This document shows positions 1 to 8,741 of a stretch of DNA of 64,000 nt, piece after piece; within the stretch, counting starts at the first letter, position 1, and each line of letters starts with the position of its first letter. The notes beneath the pieces were generated by a model, which did not search any database, was not told where the DNA came from, and saw nothing but the letters and a program-made list of their open reading frames with translations. The DNA is taken from positions 48,749-112,748 of the forward strand of contig CAWDBL010000001.1 in the NCBI GenBank assembly GCA_963800505.1, read 5' to 3'. The position numbers were made by a program, and so were the translations under genes. Source of the DNA: Fodinibacter sp963800505 (GTDB lineage: Bacteria; Actinomycetota; Actinomycetes; Actinomycetales; Dermatophilaceae).

Positions 1-85
1 CCTGGGGCTGTAGGCGGGTGATGTCCATGTCGACCACCGTGCCAGCGGCCACCGACACCGGGGGATCGGCGACGGACGATCCAGC

Positions 86-550
86 TCAGCCCGCCTTGCG
101 CACCAGGCGGATGACGGGCAGCTCGCGGTCGGTCTTGTCCTGGTAGCCCCCGAACTGCGCCGACGCGGCGACGACCTGCCGCCACGCCTCCTCGCGCTCG
201 CTGCCGTGCAGCTGCTCCGCGCGCACCGCCACGGGGCCGCCCGGCACCTCGATCGACACGTCGTCGGGGTGGGCCCGCAGGTTGTAGTACCAGGCCGGGT
301 TCTTCGGGGCGCCGGCCGCGGCGGCCACCACGAGCCAGCTGCCGTCGGGGCCGGGAAACCAGCCGAGCGGGCTGCGGCGCTCCTCACCGCTCTTCGCGCC
401 GCGCGTGACGAGCACCAGGGCGTCGAACTTCATGCCGGGAGCCTTGCCCTTGCGGGCGATCCGCCCGGCCACCAGCGAGTTCATCCACTTCAGGAACGGC
501 CCCCTGGGCTGGCGGGCGCCCCGCGTGCCGTTGGTCGTGTCAAAGCTCAT
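86..550 (-). CDS. F420H2-dependent quinone reductase / deazaflavin nitroreductase (DDN) family protein
   Basis: The predicted 154-residue protein resembles the small actinobacterial split beta-barrel flavin/F420 proteins (F420H2_quin_red family). These reduce quinones or nitro compounds using the deazaflavin cofactor. Supporting segments are LVTRGAKSGEERRSPLGW in the middle and PAWYYNLRAHPDDVSIEV after it, both typical of the family. The frame stays open upstream to 694, but that extension is compositionally unlike the family, so I start at the ATG before SFDTTN; no strong ribosome site precedes it. It appears monocistronic. A nested palindrome lies about 160-205 bp upstream and could be its operator. 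The substrate cannot be told from sequence. The family is fairly sure, the start less so. Confidence 0.72.
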   Translation of the reverse strand: MSFDTTNGTRGARQPRGPFLKWMNSLVAGRIARKGKAPGMKFDALVLVTRGAKSGEERRSPLGWFPGPDGSWLVVAAAAGAPKNPAWYYNLRAHPDDVSIEVPGGPVAVRAEQLHGSEREEAWRQVVAASAQFGGYQDKTDRELPVIRLVRKAG

Positions 551-709
551 CCGCACCCGCCGCCCGTCGTCAGCCCCCGACCGGCAGGCCGGGCCAAGCC
601 CGCCACCGACAGTACGGAGGCCGCGCGGCACCCGGCAAGGGCCCGAGCCGGGTGCTCCGGTCCGGCCAGCGCAGCCGCTGACACCCTCCGGCATCGCACG
701 CGCCTCGGG

Positions 710-755
710 CTACCGCCTGGTAGATGAGGGGATCGCATCACCTACCAGGCGGTAG
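710..755. repeat. 14-bp perfect inverted repeat with self-palindromic arms (terminator or operator)
   Basis: The arms CTACCGCCTGGTAG (710-723) and CTACCAGGCGGTAG (742-755) are exact reverse complements separated by 18 bp. Each arm is itself a short palindrome, CTACC-N4-GGTAG. It lies downstream of the lactate operon and upstream of the flavin-protein gene, both on the minus strand. It could therefore be a terminator for the first or a two-site operator (TetR-like geometry) for the second. No T-run follows it. Confidence 0.5.
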
Positions 756-809
756 GCGACGTCAGGTATGACGGCCGACCCGCGCAGGGCCTGACCGGCG
801 GAATCCGGG

Positions 810-3669
810 CTAGCCGACGGCCGCCGCCAGCAGCTCGAGCACGTGCTGGTAGGGATGGCCGGTCGCCCGGGTCATGCCCAGCTCGCAGGTGCGGTTGCAC
901 GACGCGTACGCGTCGAACGGCCCGGCATCCGCGATCTCGGCTGACTGCACGCGCGTCGCCGACGCGGTCAGCTCGGGGTGCAGCATGCCGCGGTCGCCCG
1001 CGAAGGCGCAGCAGCCCCACGAGTCGGGCACGAAGACCTCGTCGGCCACCGCCCGGGCCACGGCCAGCAGAGCGTCGTTGATCCCCAGCTCGGTCGTCGA
1101 GCAGGTCGGGTGCAGCGCAACGCGCCCCACCCGCCGCGCCTCGGGCAGCCGGGGCAGCACCTCGGCCGCCACGAAGGCGACGGCGTCGACGACCCGGATG
1201 CCGGCATACCGGCTGTCGCTCTCGGCCGCGTGCTCGAGGCTGGTCACCAGCCCCTCGGTGCACGACGCGGCGTCGCTGACCACCTCGAGCTCGCCGCCGC
1301 GGGTCGCCTCCCACAGGGCCTGCGCCACGCGGGCCTCCATCTCGCCAGCCCCCTCGCTCATGCCCTTGGAGCGCCACGGCGTGCCACAGCACAGCCCGGG
1401 AAGGCCGGGCGGGGCCACGAGCCGCACGCCCGCCGTACGGCAGAGCGCCACGAAGGCGTCGCGCACCCCCGGCCCCGCGTCGCTCGGCCCGAACATCGCC
1501 CCGACGCACGCGCCGAAGTAGACGACCTCGCGCACCACCGCAGCGCTGGTGGGGGAACTACCCGCGCTCGCGTCGAGCCGCGGCTGTCCGCCACCGGGCA
1601 GCTCGCCCGACCACCGCGGCACGACGTCCTCGTCGCCCACCCGGCGGGCGAGGTCGTTCGGCACCAGCACCACGGGGTCGGGCAGCTTCCGGGTGACCGT
1701 CAGGGCTGTGGACGCCACCCGCGTCGTCCCCTGCCAGTGCCGCCCGGCGGTGCGCCAGACCCGGCTCGCGACCGGCCCGGCGGCTTCCGCCCGCAGCCGC
1801 TTGGTGAGGTGCCCGGTGTTGATGTCGACCGGGCACGCGGTCTGGCACATGCCGTCGACGGCGCACGTGTCGACCGCGTCGTACTCGTAGTCGCCCTCGA
1901 GCTCGCGCAGCAGGGCCAGGTCACCGGCCTGCTCGGCGGCGCGCATCTCGCGCCGCAGCACGATGCGCTGGCGGGGCGTGGTCGTGAGGTCGCGGCTCGG
2001 GCACACCGGCTCGCAGTAGCCGCACTCGACGCACCGATCGACCTCGACCTCCACGGTCGGGGCCACCTTGATGTTGCGGGTGTGCTCGTCGGGGTCGTCG
2101 CTGAGGATGACGCCGGGGTTGAGCAGCCCCCGCGGGTCGCAGAGCCGCTTGACCTCCTTCATCACGTCGTGCAGCTCGTCGCCGTACTGCAACCGCACGA
2201 AGGGGGCCATGATCCGCCCGGTGCCGTGCTCGGCCTTGAGCGACCCCTGGTGCCCGAGCACCAGCGACACCATGTCGTCGGTGAACGCGAGCAGGCGGTC
2301 CATCCGCCCGCCGCCCTCGAGCCGCTCGTTGAGCATGAAGTGGATGTTGCCGTCTTTGGCGTGCCCGAAGATGACCGGATCCTCGTAGCCGTGCCGCGCG
2401 AACAGCTCGATGAGCCGCTCGCAGGTCGGCAGCAGGGCCGGCACCGGCACCACGATGTCCTCGAGCAGCGCGGTGGTGCCGCTCGGGCGCGCCCCGGCGA
2501 CTGCGGCGTACAGGCCCTTGCGGGTGTTCCACAGCCGGGCGCGGGAGGCGGGGTCGGACGCGAGCGCCGCCGGGGTGCTCACCGGCAGCCGGGTCAGCCC
2601 CGGCAGGGCCGCCTCGCCCAGCGCCGTGACCTCGGCCGCCGTGAGCGCCTGGTACTCCACGAGCAGGGCGGCGTGCCGGTCGACGGTGATGCGCCGCAGC
2701 GCCTCGTCGGCCTTGGGGTCGGCCTGACCGACCCGCAGCGACGCGGCGTCCATCAGCTCGATCGTGGCGGGGGAGGTCTCGAGGATCGCCGGCAGCGACC
2801 CCGTCGCGGCACTGAGGTCGTCGAAGACCAGCAGGCCGGTCATCGCGTGCGGCAGCAGCGGCACGGTGTGCATCACCACGGACGCGACGAAGGCGAGCGT
2901 GCCCTCGCTGCCGACGACGAGGTGGGCGAGCACGTCGACCGGCCGGGTGTGGTCGAGGAAGGAGTTCAGGCCGTAGCCCATCGTGTTCTTCATCGAGAAC
3001 TGCTGCTCGAGCGTGCGCACGGATGCCGCGTTGCCGCGCACCCGATCGCGCAGCCGGTCCAGCCCGGCGTACAGCTCGGGTTCGAGCTGGCGCAGCCGCT
3101 CGTCGGCGTCGGGGGCGCCGGTGTCGAGCACGGTGCCGCTGGGCAGCACCAGCACCAAGCGAGTCGAGCGTGTTGTAGGTGTTGGCCGCGGTGCCGCACG
3201 CCATCCCGCTGCTGTTGTTGTTCACCACGCCGCCGAGGGTGCAGGCGATCTCGCTGGCCGGGTCGGGGCCGAGCTTGCGGCCGTGCCGGGCGAGCCGGGC
3301 GTTGACCGCCCGCACGGTGGCGCCGGGACCGACGCGCACCCGCATCCCGTCGTCGAGCACCTCGATGCTGCGGAAGTGCTTGCGGGTGTCGACCAGGATG
3401 CCGTCGGTGCCGGCCTGCCCGGACAGGCTGGTGCCGCCGGACCGGAACGTGATGGGGATGCCGTGGGCCGCCGCCGCGCCCAGGAGCCGGCCGACCTCGC
3501 CCGCGTCGACGGGCTCGGCCACCGCCTGCGGCACCAGGGCGTAGTGCGAGGCGTCGTGCGACATCTTGAGCCGGTCGGTGGCCCTGGTGTGCAGCCGGCC
3601 CGGCTCCCCGAGCGCCGCGGCGAACGCGCCGACGACGACCGGGTCGGCCGGGGTCAGCAGGCTCGTCAC
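810..3669 (-). pseudogene. dld: FAD-linked and Fe-S D-lactate dehydrogenase (Dld-II/GlcD-GlpC type), frameshifted
   Basis: If whole, this would be a protein of about 952 residues: an FAD-binding PCMH/GlcD domain, then two 4Fe-4S clusters and a CCG-domain Fe-S oxidoreductase. It would oxidise D-lactate at the membrane and pass electrons to quinone. Visible motifs are FRSGGTSLSGQAG (FAD site), CVECGYCEPVCP and CAVDGMCQTACP (clusters), and CCGTP and CCAFAG (CCG repeats). The GTG start overlaps the permease stop by four bases (GTGA), so translation is coupled. The frame breaks at about 3157-3158: residues up to NTYNTLDS read in one frame and VLVLPSGTVL in another, as if one A (plus strand) were inserted after GCACC. 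Everything else is intact, so this is either a recent mutation or an assembly error. Confidence 0.85.
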
Positions 3670-5414
3670 GGCGTGACGACCATCCAGCCGAGCACGTCGG
3701 TCGACTGCAGGTAGACCAGGGCGCACATGCCGAGCAGCAGGCCCAGGCTCCACCAGATGACCTTGCGGAAGAGCACGCTCTCCTTGCCCTCCATGCCGAC
3801 GACGGCCGCGGCGATGGCGAGGTTCTGCGGCGAGATCATCTTGCCGAGCACGCCACCGGAGGTGTTGGCCGAGGCGAGGAGGTACTCGCTGATGCCGGTC
3901 TCCTTGGCAGCCGTCACCTGCAGCACACCGAACAGCGAGTTCGAGGAGGTGTCCGAGCCGGTGACGGCGACGCCGATCCAGCCGACGGACGCCGAGAGGA
4001 AGGCGAACAGCGCACCGGTCTCCGCGAGCGCGGTGCCCAGGGTGCCGGTCTGGCCGGAGAAGTTCATGACGTAGGCGAGGGCGAGCACGGCGACCACCGT
4101 GAGGATGGTGTAGCGGAAGTCGACGACGACCTTGCCGAGCGAGCGCGCTGCCTTTCCGGGGCTGATCCGGTAGACCAGCGCGGTGAGGATGCCGGCGATG
4201 AGCAGCACCGTGCCGGCCGCGGTGAACACGTTGAGGTTGAAGGTCGCGGCGCCGGGGGCCTTGCCGGACGCGCTGAGGATCTCCAGACCCGGCCACTGGA
4301 ACTTCCAGCCCGAGTGGGTGTCGAGCCAGGTCTTCAGGGGGCCGAAGGAGACCAGGGTGAACAGGGCCACGACGATGAGGTAGGGCGCGAAGGCCATCAA
4401 CGTCTCGCGACCGGTGACCGGGCCGGTGGTCGGGCCGCCGCTCTCGCCGAGGTGCGGCGGGGGCTCGGGGTCGTCCTCGTCGACGACCGCGGTGGTGCCC
4501 GCGCTGCCGGTGCTGCCCGACCCGGAGGCGACGCCGACCGACTGGGCGGCCGGGGTGCGGGCGGTGTCGGCAGAGGAGATGCCGTCGGTGCCGAGCACCT
4601 CGGAGGGCGACCAGACCCGCAGCAGCGCGACGACGGCCAGGGCGCCGGCGAACGAGGCGACGATGTCGGCCACCTGGTAGTTCCAGAAGTTGGAGGTGAG
4701 GAACTGCCCGACGCTGAAGGCGACTCCGGCGACGACGGCCGGCAGCCACGCCTCACGCATTCCCCGCCGGCCGTCGACCATGAACACGAGGATGAGCGGC
4801 ACGAAGAGCGCGAGGATGGGGGTCTGCCGGCCGACCATGGCGCCGATGCTCGCCGGGTCGAGACCGGTGATCTTGCCCAGGGTCGTGATCGGCACCGCGA
4901 CGGCGCCGAAGGCCACCGGGGCGGTGTTGGCGACCAGGGCGACCGCCGCGGCCTTCACCGGGCGGATGCCGACCGCCATCAGCATCACGGCGGTGACGGC
5001 CACCGGGGTGCCGAAGCCGGCGAGCGCCTCGAGCAGCGCGCCGAAGCAGAAGGCGATCAGGATCGCCTGCACCCGCTGGTCCGGGGACACCGACGCGAAC
5101 GCCCGGCGCAGCACCAGGTCGTAGCCGGTGAGCTCGGTGAGCCGGAAGATCCAGATCGCCGTCAGCACGATGTAGACGATCGGGAAGAGCCCGAAGGCGC
5201 CACCCTCGGTGGCGGTGATCAGCGCCTGGCTGGCCGGCATCCCGAAGAAGGCGACGGCGACCACGATGGCCACCACCAGGCTGGTCAGCCCGGCCTGCCA
5301 GGCCTTCCACTTCAGCGCTCCGAGGAGCACGAACAACGTGATGAGGGGTAGCGCAGCCACGAGCGCGGAGAGCGCCAATGACCCGCCGACGGGGGCTGCT
5401 TCTGGCTGGAACAC
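3666..5414 (-). CDS. lctP: L-lactate permease (LctP/LldP family)
   Basis: This 582-residue polytopic membrane protein belongs to the lactate permease family and imports lactate with protons. Many hydrophobic helices are evident, with family-typical segments such as ALAGFGTPVAVTAVMLMAVG and FGAVAVPITTLGKITGLDP. A polar linker of about 60 residues rich in Ser, Thr, Gly and acidic residues (around residues 285-345) interrupts the membrane part and is longer than usual. I chose the GTG start because a GGGAG ribosome site sits just upstream and the membrane region follows directly. It is the first gene of the lactate operon, coupled to the dehydrogenase, and is read from the promoter described at 5443-5478. 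Confidence 0.9.
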   Translation of the reverse strand: MFQPEAAPVGGSLALSALVAALPLITLFVLLGALKWKAWQAGLTSLVVAIVVAVAFFGMPASQALITATEGGAFGLFPIVYIVLTAIWIFRLTELTGYDLVLRRAFASVSPDQRVQAILIAFCFGALLEALAGFGTPVAVTAVMLMAVGIRPVKAAAVALVANTAPVAFGAVAVPITTLGKITGLDPASIGAMVGRQTPILALFVPLILVFMVDGRRGMREAWLPAVVAGVAFSVGQFLTSNFWNYQVADIVASFAGALAVVALLRVWSPSEVLGTDGISSADTARTPAAQSVGVASGSGSTGSAGTTAVVDEDDPEPPPHLGESGGPTTGPVTGRETLMAFAPYLIVVALFTLVSFGPLKTWLDTHSGWKFQWPGLEILSASGKAPGAATFNLNVFTAAGTVLLIAGILTALVYRISPGKAARSLGKVVVDFRYTILTVVAVLALAYVMNFSGQTGTLGTALAETGALFAFLSASVGWIGVAVTGSDTSSNSLFGVLQVTAAKETGISEYLLASANTSGGVLGKMISPQNLAIAAAVVGMEGKESVLFRKVIWWSLGLLLGMCALVYLQSTDVLGWMVVTP

Positions 5415-5442
5415 GTGGAACTCCCTTGTCCGGTTCTTGGTA

Positions 5443-5478
5443 TCGTCTGACAATATGACCCGTATACTTGTCGTGCAA
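5443..5478 (-). promoter_or_regulatory. Lactate operon promoter with LldR-type operator
   Basis: Reading toward lctP there is TTGCAC (5478-5473), a 17-bp spacer and TATTGT (5455-5450), a good sigma-70-like promoter. The 11-mer TCGTCTGACAA at 5443-5453 fits the LldR consensus TNGTNNNACNA known from Corynebacterium glutamicum and overlaps the -10. A second near-palindrome, TTGTCGTGCAA (5468-5478), has one mismatch and covers the -35. TATACT at 5463-5468 could be the -10 of the divergent regulator. This is consistent with repression relieved by lactate. Confidence 0.65.
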
Positions 5479-5573
5479 TCGGGAGCACGGGTTGCCTGCG
5501 TCACACCCCGACGTAGAGCCGCCTCGTCACTGCTTGGCTGAAACCCGGGAGAGCCACCAAGGAGGTGCCCGCC

Positions 5574-6242
5574 ATGAGTACCCTGCGCACCGTGTCGGTG
5601 GTCGACGCGCTGGTCGACACGCTGCGGGCCCGCGTGCTCGACGGCCACCTGGCGCCGGGGGCCGTGCTGGTGGAGGCGGACATCGCCACGGAGTTCGGCA
5701 TCTCGCGCCCCACGGCGCGCACCGCCATCACCCAGCTCGTGCACGAAGGGCTGCTGCGCCGCCAGCCGCACAAGTCGGCCCACGTGCCGGTGCTGTCGCG
5801 CGCCGACGTCGAGGACCTCTTCCTCGTGCGGATCCCGCTCGAGATCGGTGTGGTGGGCGCGGTGGTGGCGCAGGGCGCCCCGCCGGCCGGCGCCGGCCGG
5901 GCCGTCGCCGCCCTGTCGGCGGTGCCCGACGACGCGCCGCACAGCGTGTTCGTCGACGCCGACCTCGACTTCCACCGGGCGCTGGTCAGCTCGGTGGCCA
6001 GCCCCCGGCTCAGCCGGCTGTACGCCGCCCTCTCCGGCGAGATCCACCTGTCGATGGTGCAGTCGCGCTACGTGCTCGGCCGTGACCGGATCGCCCGCGA
6101 GCACCGGCAGGTGCTCGAGGCGCTGGAGGCCGGGGATGCCGCGCTTGCCGAGGAGCAGATGCGCTCGCACCTCGAGGGGGCGCGCGACTCGCTCGCGGTC
6201 AGCCTCGAGCGGGGCGGCGAGAGCCTCCGCGAGGCCCACTGA
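5574..6242 (+). CDS. GntR-family (FCD subfamily) regulator, probable LldR-like lactate regulator
   Basis: A 222-residue repressor with an N-terminal winged helix (ADIATEFGISRPTARTAITQ) and a C-terminal all-helical FCD ligand domain. The FCD metal/ligand residues are suggested by DADLDFHRALV and REHRQVLEAL. The ATG is set by an AAGGAGG ribosome site eight bases upstream; an in-frame ATG three codons earlier has none. It is transcribed away from lctP, with an operator fitting the LldR consensus between them, so it most likely senses lactate and controls lctP-dld and itself. The ligand is inferred from context; FCD proteins respond to many organic acids. Confidence 0.82.
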   Translation: MSTLRTVSVVDALVDTLRARVLDGHLAPGAVLVEADIATEFGISRPTARTAITQLVHEGLLRRQPHKSAHVPVLSRADVEDLFLVRIPLEIGVVGAVVAQGAPPAGAGRAVAALSAVPDDAPHSVFVDADLDFHRALVSSVASPRLSRLYAALSGEIHLSMVQSRYVLGRDRIAREHRQVLEALEAGDAALAEEQMRSHLEGARDSLAVSLERGGESLREAH

Positions 6243-6284
6243 GCGCTCGGCACCCCGCCGTTACCGTTTCGTTATGTCAGTAGA

Positions 6285-6302
6285 GCCCCGCTGCCTCGGG
6301 GC
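6285..6302 (+). terminator. Hairpin downstream of the FCD regulator
   Basis: GCCCCG and CGGGGC form a perfect 6-bp all-GC stem around a 6-nt loop, 42 bases after the regulator stop and before the next operator. There is no T-run, so it is a weak terminator candidate. Confidence 0.35.
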
Positions 6303-6325
6303 GGTCAGCACTCTTGAGTCAGAAA

Positions 6326-6339
6326 TGTAAGCGCTTTCA
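6326..6339 (+). promoter_or_regulatory. LacI/CcpA-type palindromic operator
   Basis: TGTAAGCGCTTTCA is a near-perfect palindrome with the central AAGCGCTT core typical of LacI-family operators (TGNAANCGNTTNCA pattern). It ends 17 bases before the LacI-family start codon, a position suited to autorepression. No second copy is seen before the binding-protein gene, so this site may control the whole downstream operon. Confidence 0.7.
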
Positions 6340-6356
6340 ATGACGAAGGCAGGACC

Positions 6357-7370
6357 ATGGCTGACGCCGATGACGCACGCCGGGGGGCGACGATCTACTC
6401 CGTCGCCGCCGAGGCCGGCGTCAGCATCGCCACCGTGTCGCGGGTGCTGCAGGGGTCCTCGCTGGTGTCCGAGCGCACCACCCGCAAGGTGCTCGATGCC
6501 GTGGCGCAGCTCGACTACCTGCCCTCCGGCGCCGCCCGGAGCCTGGCCGTGCGCCACCACGCCACCTACGGCCTGGTGCTGCCCGAGCTGAGCGGCCCCT
6601 ACTACGCCGAGCTGCTCGTGGGCTTCGAGACCCGGGCGGCCGACCTCGACCAGAGCGTGATGCTGGTGCTGGCCGACACCAAGGAGGACCGCGACCGGGC
6701 GGTGCGCACGCTGGCCACCCGGGTCGACGGCATCGCGGTGCTCGGCTCCGACGCCGCCAACATCGGCACCAGCAGCAAGCCGGTGGTCGTCATCGCCGGC
6801 CACGCCCGGCCCGGCATCGAGGCCATCGCCGCCGAGAACGTCGAGGGCGCCCGGCGGCTCACTGAGCACCTGTTCGACCACGGGCGCACCGACCTGCTCT
6901 TCGTCGGCGACACCGACGCGGCCCCCGACCTCCTCGAGCGCTACGAGGGGTTCGTCGCGGCGCACCAGGGCCGCGGCCTGACCGCCGCCGAGCCGGTGCG
7001 CGCGGAGCTCCGCGAGCGCGACGGCACCGCCGTCGCCGACCGGCTGCTCGCGGGCGAGTTCACCGCCGACGCCCTCGTCTGCGGCAACGACGAGCTCGCC
7101 CTGGCCGTCATGGCCCGCCTCGTCGACGGCGGCGTCGACGTGCCGGGCGACATCGCGATCGTCGGCTGGGACGACGTCATGACCTCCCGCTACGTGCGGC
7201 CCGGCCTGACGACCGTGCGCCAGCCGGTGCAGGAGCTGGGGGCGCTGGCCGCCGACCGGCTGCACGACCTGGTCTCCGGCGCCCCCCCGAGTGCCGAGCG
7301 CCGGGTGCTGGCCACGCAGGTGGTGATCCGCAGCTCCTGCGGGTGCCCACCGGGCCACCCCGCCGGTTAG
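6357..7370 (+). CDS. LacI-family transcriptional repressor of the glycan operon
   Basis: The 337-residue protein has a LacI DNA-binding head (YSVAAEAGVSIATVSRVLQG, about residues 13-32) and hinge (DYLPSGAARSLA). A periplasmic-binding-like core follows, containing the characteristic VCGNDELALAVM and IVGWDDVMTSRYVRPGLTTV. It lies just behind a LacI-type operator and 91 bp before a sugar ABC cassette. It therefore probably releases DNA when it binds an oligosaccharide derived from the pathway. The effector cannot be read from sequence. The context of GH144- and GH3-type enzymes suggests sophorose or a related beta-glucan oligomer. Confidence 0.9.
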   Translation: MADADDARRGATIYSVAAEAGVSIATVSRVLQGSSLVSERTTRKVLDAVAQLDYLPSGAARSLAVRHHATYGLVLPELSGPYYAELLVGFETRAADLDQSVMLVLADTKEDRDRAVRTLATRVDGIAVLGSDAANIGTSSKPVVVIAGHARPGIEAIAAENVEGARRLTEHLFDHGRTDLLFVGDTDAAPDLLERYEGFVAAHQGRGLTAAEPVRAELRERDGTAVADRLLAGEFTADALVCGNDELALAVMARLVDGGVDVPGDIAIVGWDDVMTSRYVRPGLTTVRQPVQELGALAADRLHDLVSGAPPSAERRVLATQVVIRSSCGCPPGHPAG

Positions 7371-7461
7371 CGACCGGCCTCCGCCGGCTCGCCACGGCAT
7401 CCGTCACCCACACCACACCCGCACGACCGATACCCGCATCCACCCAGAAAGTGAGAGACCG

Positions 7462-8739
7462 ATGAGACGCACCTCCGCCATCACCCTGGCCGGCGTCACC
7501 GCGCTTGCCCTGACCGTGTCCGCCTGCGGACGGGAGGACGCCGGCAGCGGCGCGGCAGAGACCGGCAAGGCCGTGGCATCCGGTGCCGCCACGGGCACCA
7601 TCACCGTGTGGGCCATGGGCGCCGAGGGCGAGAAGCTGCCCGAGCTCACCAAGGAGTTCGAGGCCGCCAACCCCGGGGCGAAGGTGGAGGTCACCGCCAT
7701 CCCGTGGGATGCCGCCCACGACAAGTTCACCACCGCGATCACCGCGAACAAGACCCCCGACGTCGCCATGGTCGGCACCACCTGGATGGGTGAGTTCGCC
7801 GGAATGGGCGCGCTCGACCCAACCCCGGGCGAGGTCGACAAGTCCGCCTTCTTCGACGGCGCACAGAAGACCACCGAGGTCGCCGGCACGTCGTACGGGG
7901 TGCCGTGGTACGTCGAGACCCGCCTGGTCTACTACCGCACCGACCTGGCCGAGAAGGCCGGCATCACCACGCCCCCCACCGACTGGGCCGGCCTGAAGAC
8001 GATGGCCAAGGCGATGCAGGACAAGGCCGGCGCGAAGTGGGGCATCGGCCTGCAGGCCGGCGGCACCGGATCCTGGCAGACGGTGATGCCGTTCGCCTGG
8101 TCGGCCGGCGCCGACCTCACCAAGGACGACGGCAAGGCGTACAACTTCGACAGCCCCGAGGTGCTCAAGGCCACGGAGTACTACCAGTCGTTCTTCACCG
8201 ACGGCATCTCGGACAAGGCCGCCCCGGCGACCCCGACGACCGAGCCCGACTTCGCCAGCGGCAAGGTGCCGATGTTCATCTCCGGCCCGTGGATGATGTC
8301 CGCGGTCGAGAAGGCCGGCGGCGAGGGCTTCAAGGACAAGTACGACGTCATGCAGATCCCGGCTGACGTGAAGTCCTCCTCGTTCGTGGGCGGGTCGAAC
8401 CTGGTCGTCTTCAAGAACACCCAGAACCGCGACTCCGCATGGAAGCTGGTCAACTGGCTCTCCGAGCCCGAGACGCAGGTCAAGTGGTACGGCTTGTCCA
8501 CGGACCTGCCCTCGGTCAAGAGCGCCTGGCAGGACCCGGCCCTGACCGCCGACGAGAAGCTCGCCGTGTTCGGCAAGCAGCTCGAGACCGCCCAGGCCCC
8601 GCCGTCGTTCCCGACCTGGGAAGAGGTCGTGACCTCGTTCGACTCCGAGATGGAGAAGGTCACCAAGACCGGCGCCGACCCGGCCGCTGCACTGCAGACC
8701 GTGCAGCAGCAGGCCGAGTCCATCGGGACCGGAAACTGA
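7462..8739 (+). CDS. Extracellular sugar-binding lipoprotein of an ABC transporter
   Basis: The 425-residue protein starts with a lipoprotein signal peptide: two arginines, a hydrophobic stretch and the lipobox LTVSAC with the acylated cysteine at residue 22. The mature part is a cluster B/carbohydrate-uptake-1 solute-binding protein (TITVWAMGAEGEKLPELTKE, VPWYVETRLVYYRTDL, GSNLVVFKNTQNRDSAWKLV). It would capture oligosaccharides outside the membrane and deliver them to the two permeases that follow. No ATPase gene is present; in actinobacteria such importers often share the MsiK ATPase encoded elsewhere. Its stop is separated by two bases from the next start. Confidence 0.92.
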   Translation: MRRTSAITLAGVTALALTVSACGREDAGSGAAETGKAVASGAATGTITVWAMGAEGEKLPELTKEFEAANPGAKVEVTAIPWDAAHDKFTTAITANKTPDVAMVGTTWMGEFAGMGALDPTPGEVDKSAFFDGAQKTTEVAGTSYGVPWYVETRLVYYRTDLAEKAGITTPPTDWAGLKTMAKAMQDKAGAKWGIGLQAGGTGSWQTVMPFAWSAGADLTKDDGKAYNFDSPEVLKATEYYQSFFTDGISDKAAPATPTTEPDFASGKVPMFISGPWMMSAVEKAGGEGFKDKYDVMQIPADVKSSSFVGGSNLVVFKNTQNRDSAWKLVNWLSEPETQVKWYGLSTDLPSVKSAWQDPALTADEKLAVFGKQLETAQAPPSFPTWEEVVTSFDSEMEKVTKTGADPAAALQTVQQQAESIGTGN

Positions 8740-8741
8740 TC

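Noticed and set aside
1..85. Possible start of a minus-strand gene (ATG near position 35) at the window edge
   Set aside because: Only about a dozen codons are visible and there is no convincing ribosome site; too little to call.
1921..3157. Continuation of the dehydrogenase N-terminal frame past the frameshift
   Set aside because: The frame stays open but becomes Arg/Ala/Gly-rich without similarity, while the true sequence resumes in the neighbouring frame.
978..3305. Very long open frame on the plus strand opposite the dehydrogenase
   Set aside because: It is antisense to a protein with clear FAD and Fe-S motifs. Its translation is His/Gly/Arg-rich without domain sense, as expected for shadows in GC-rich DNA.
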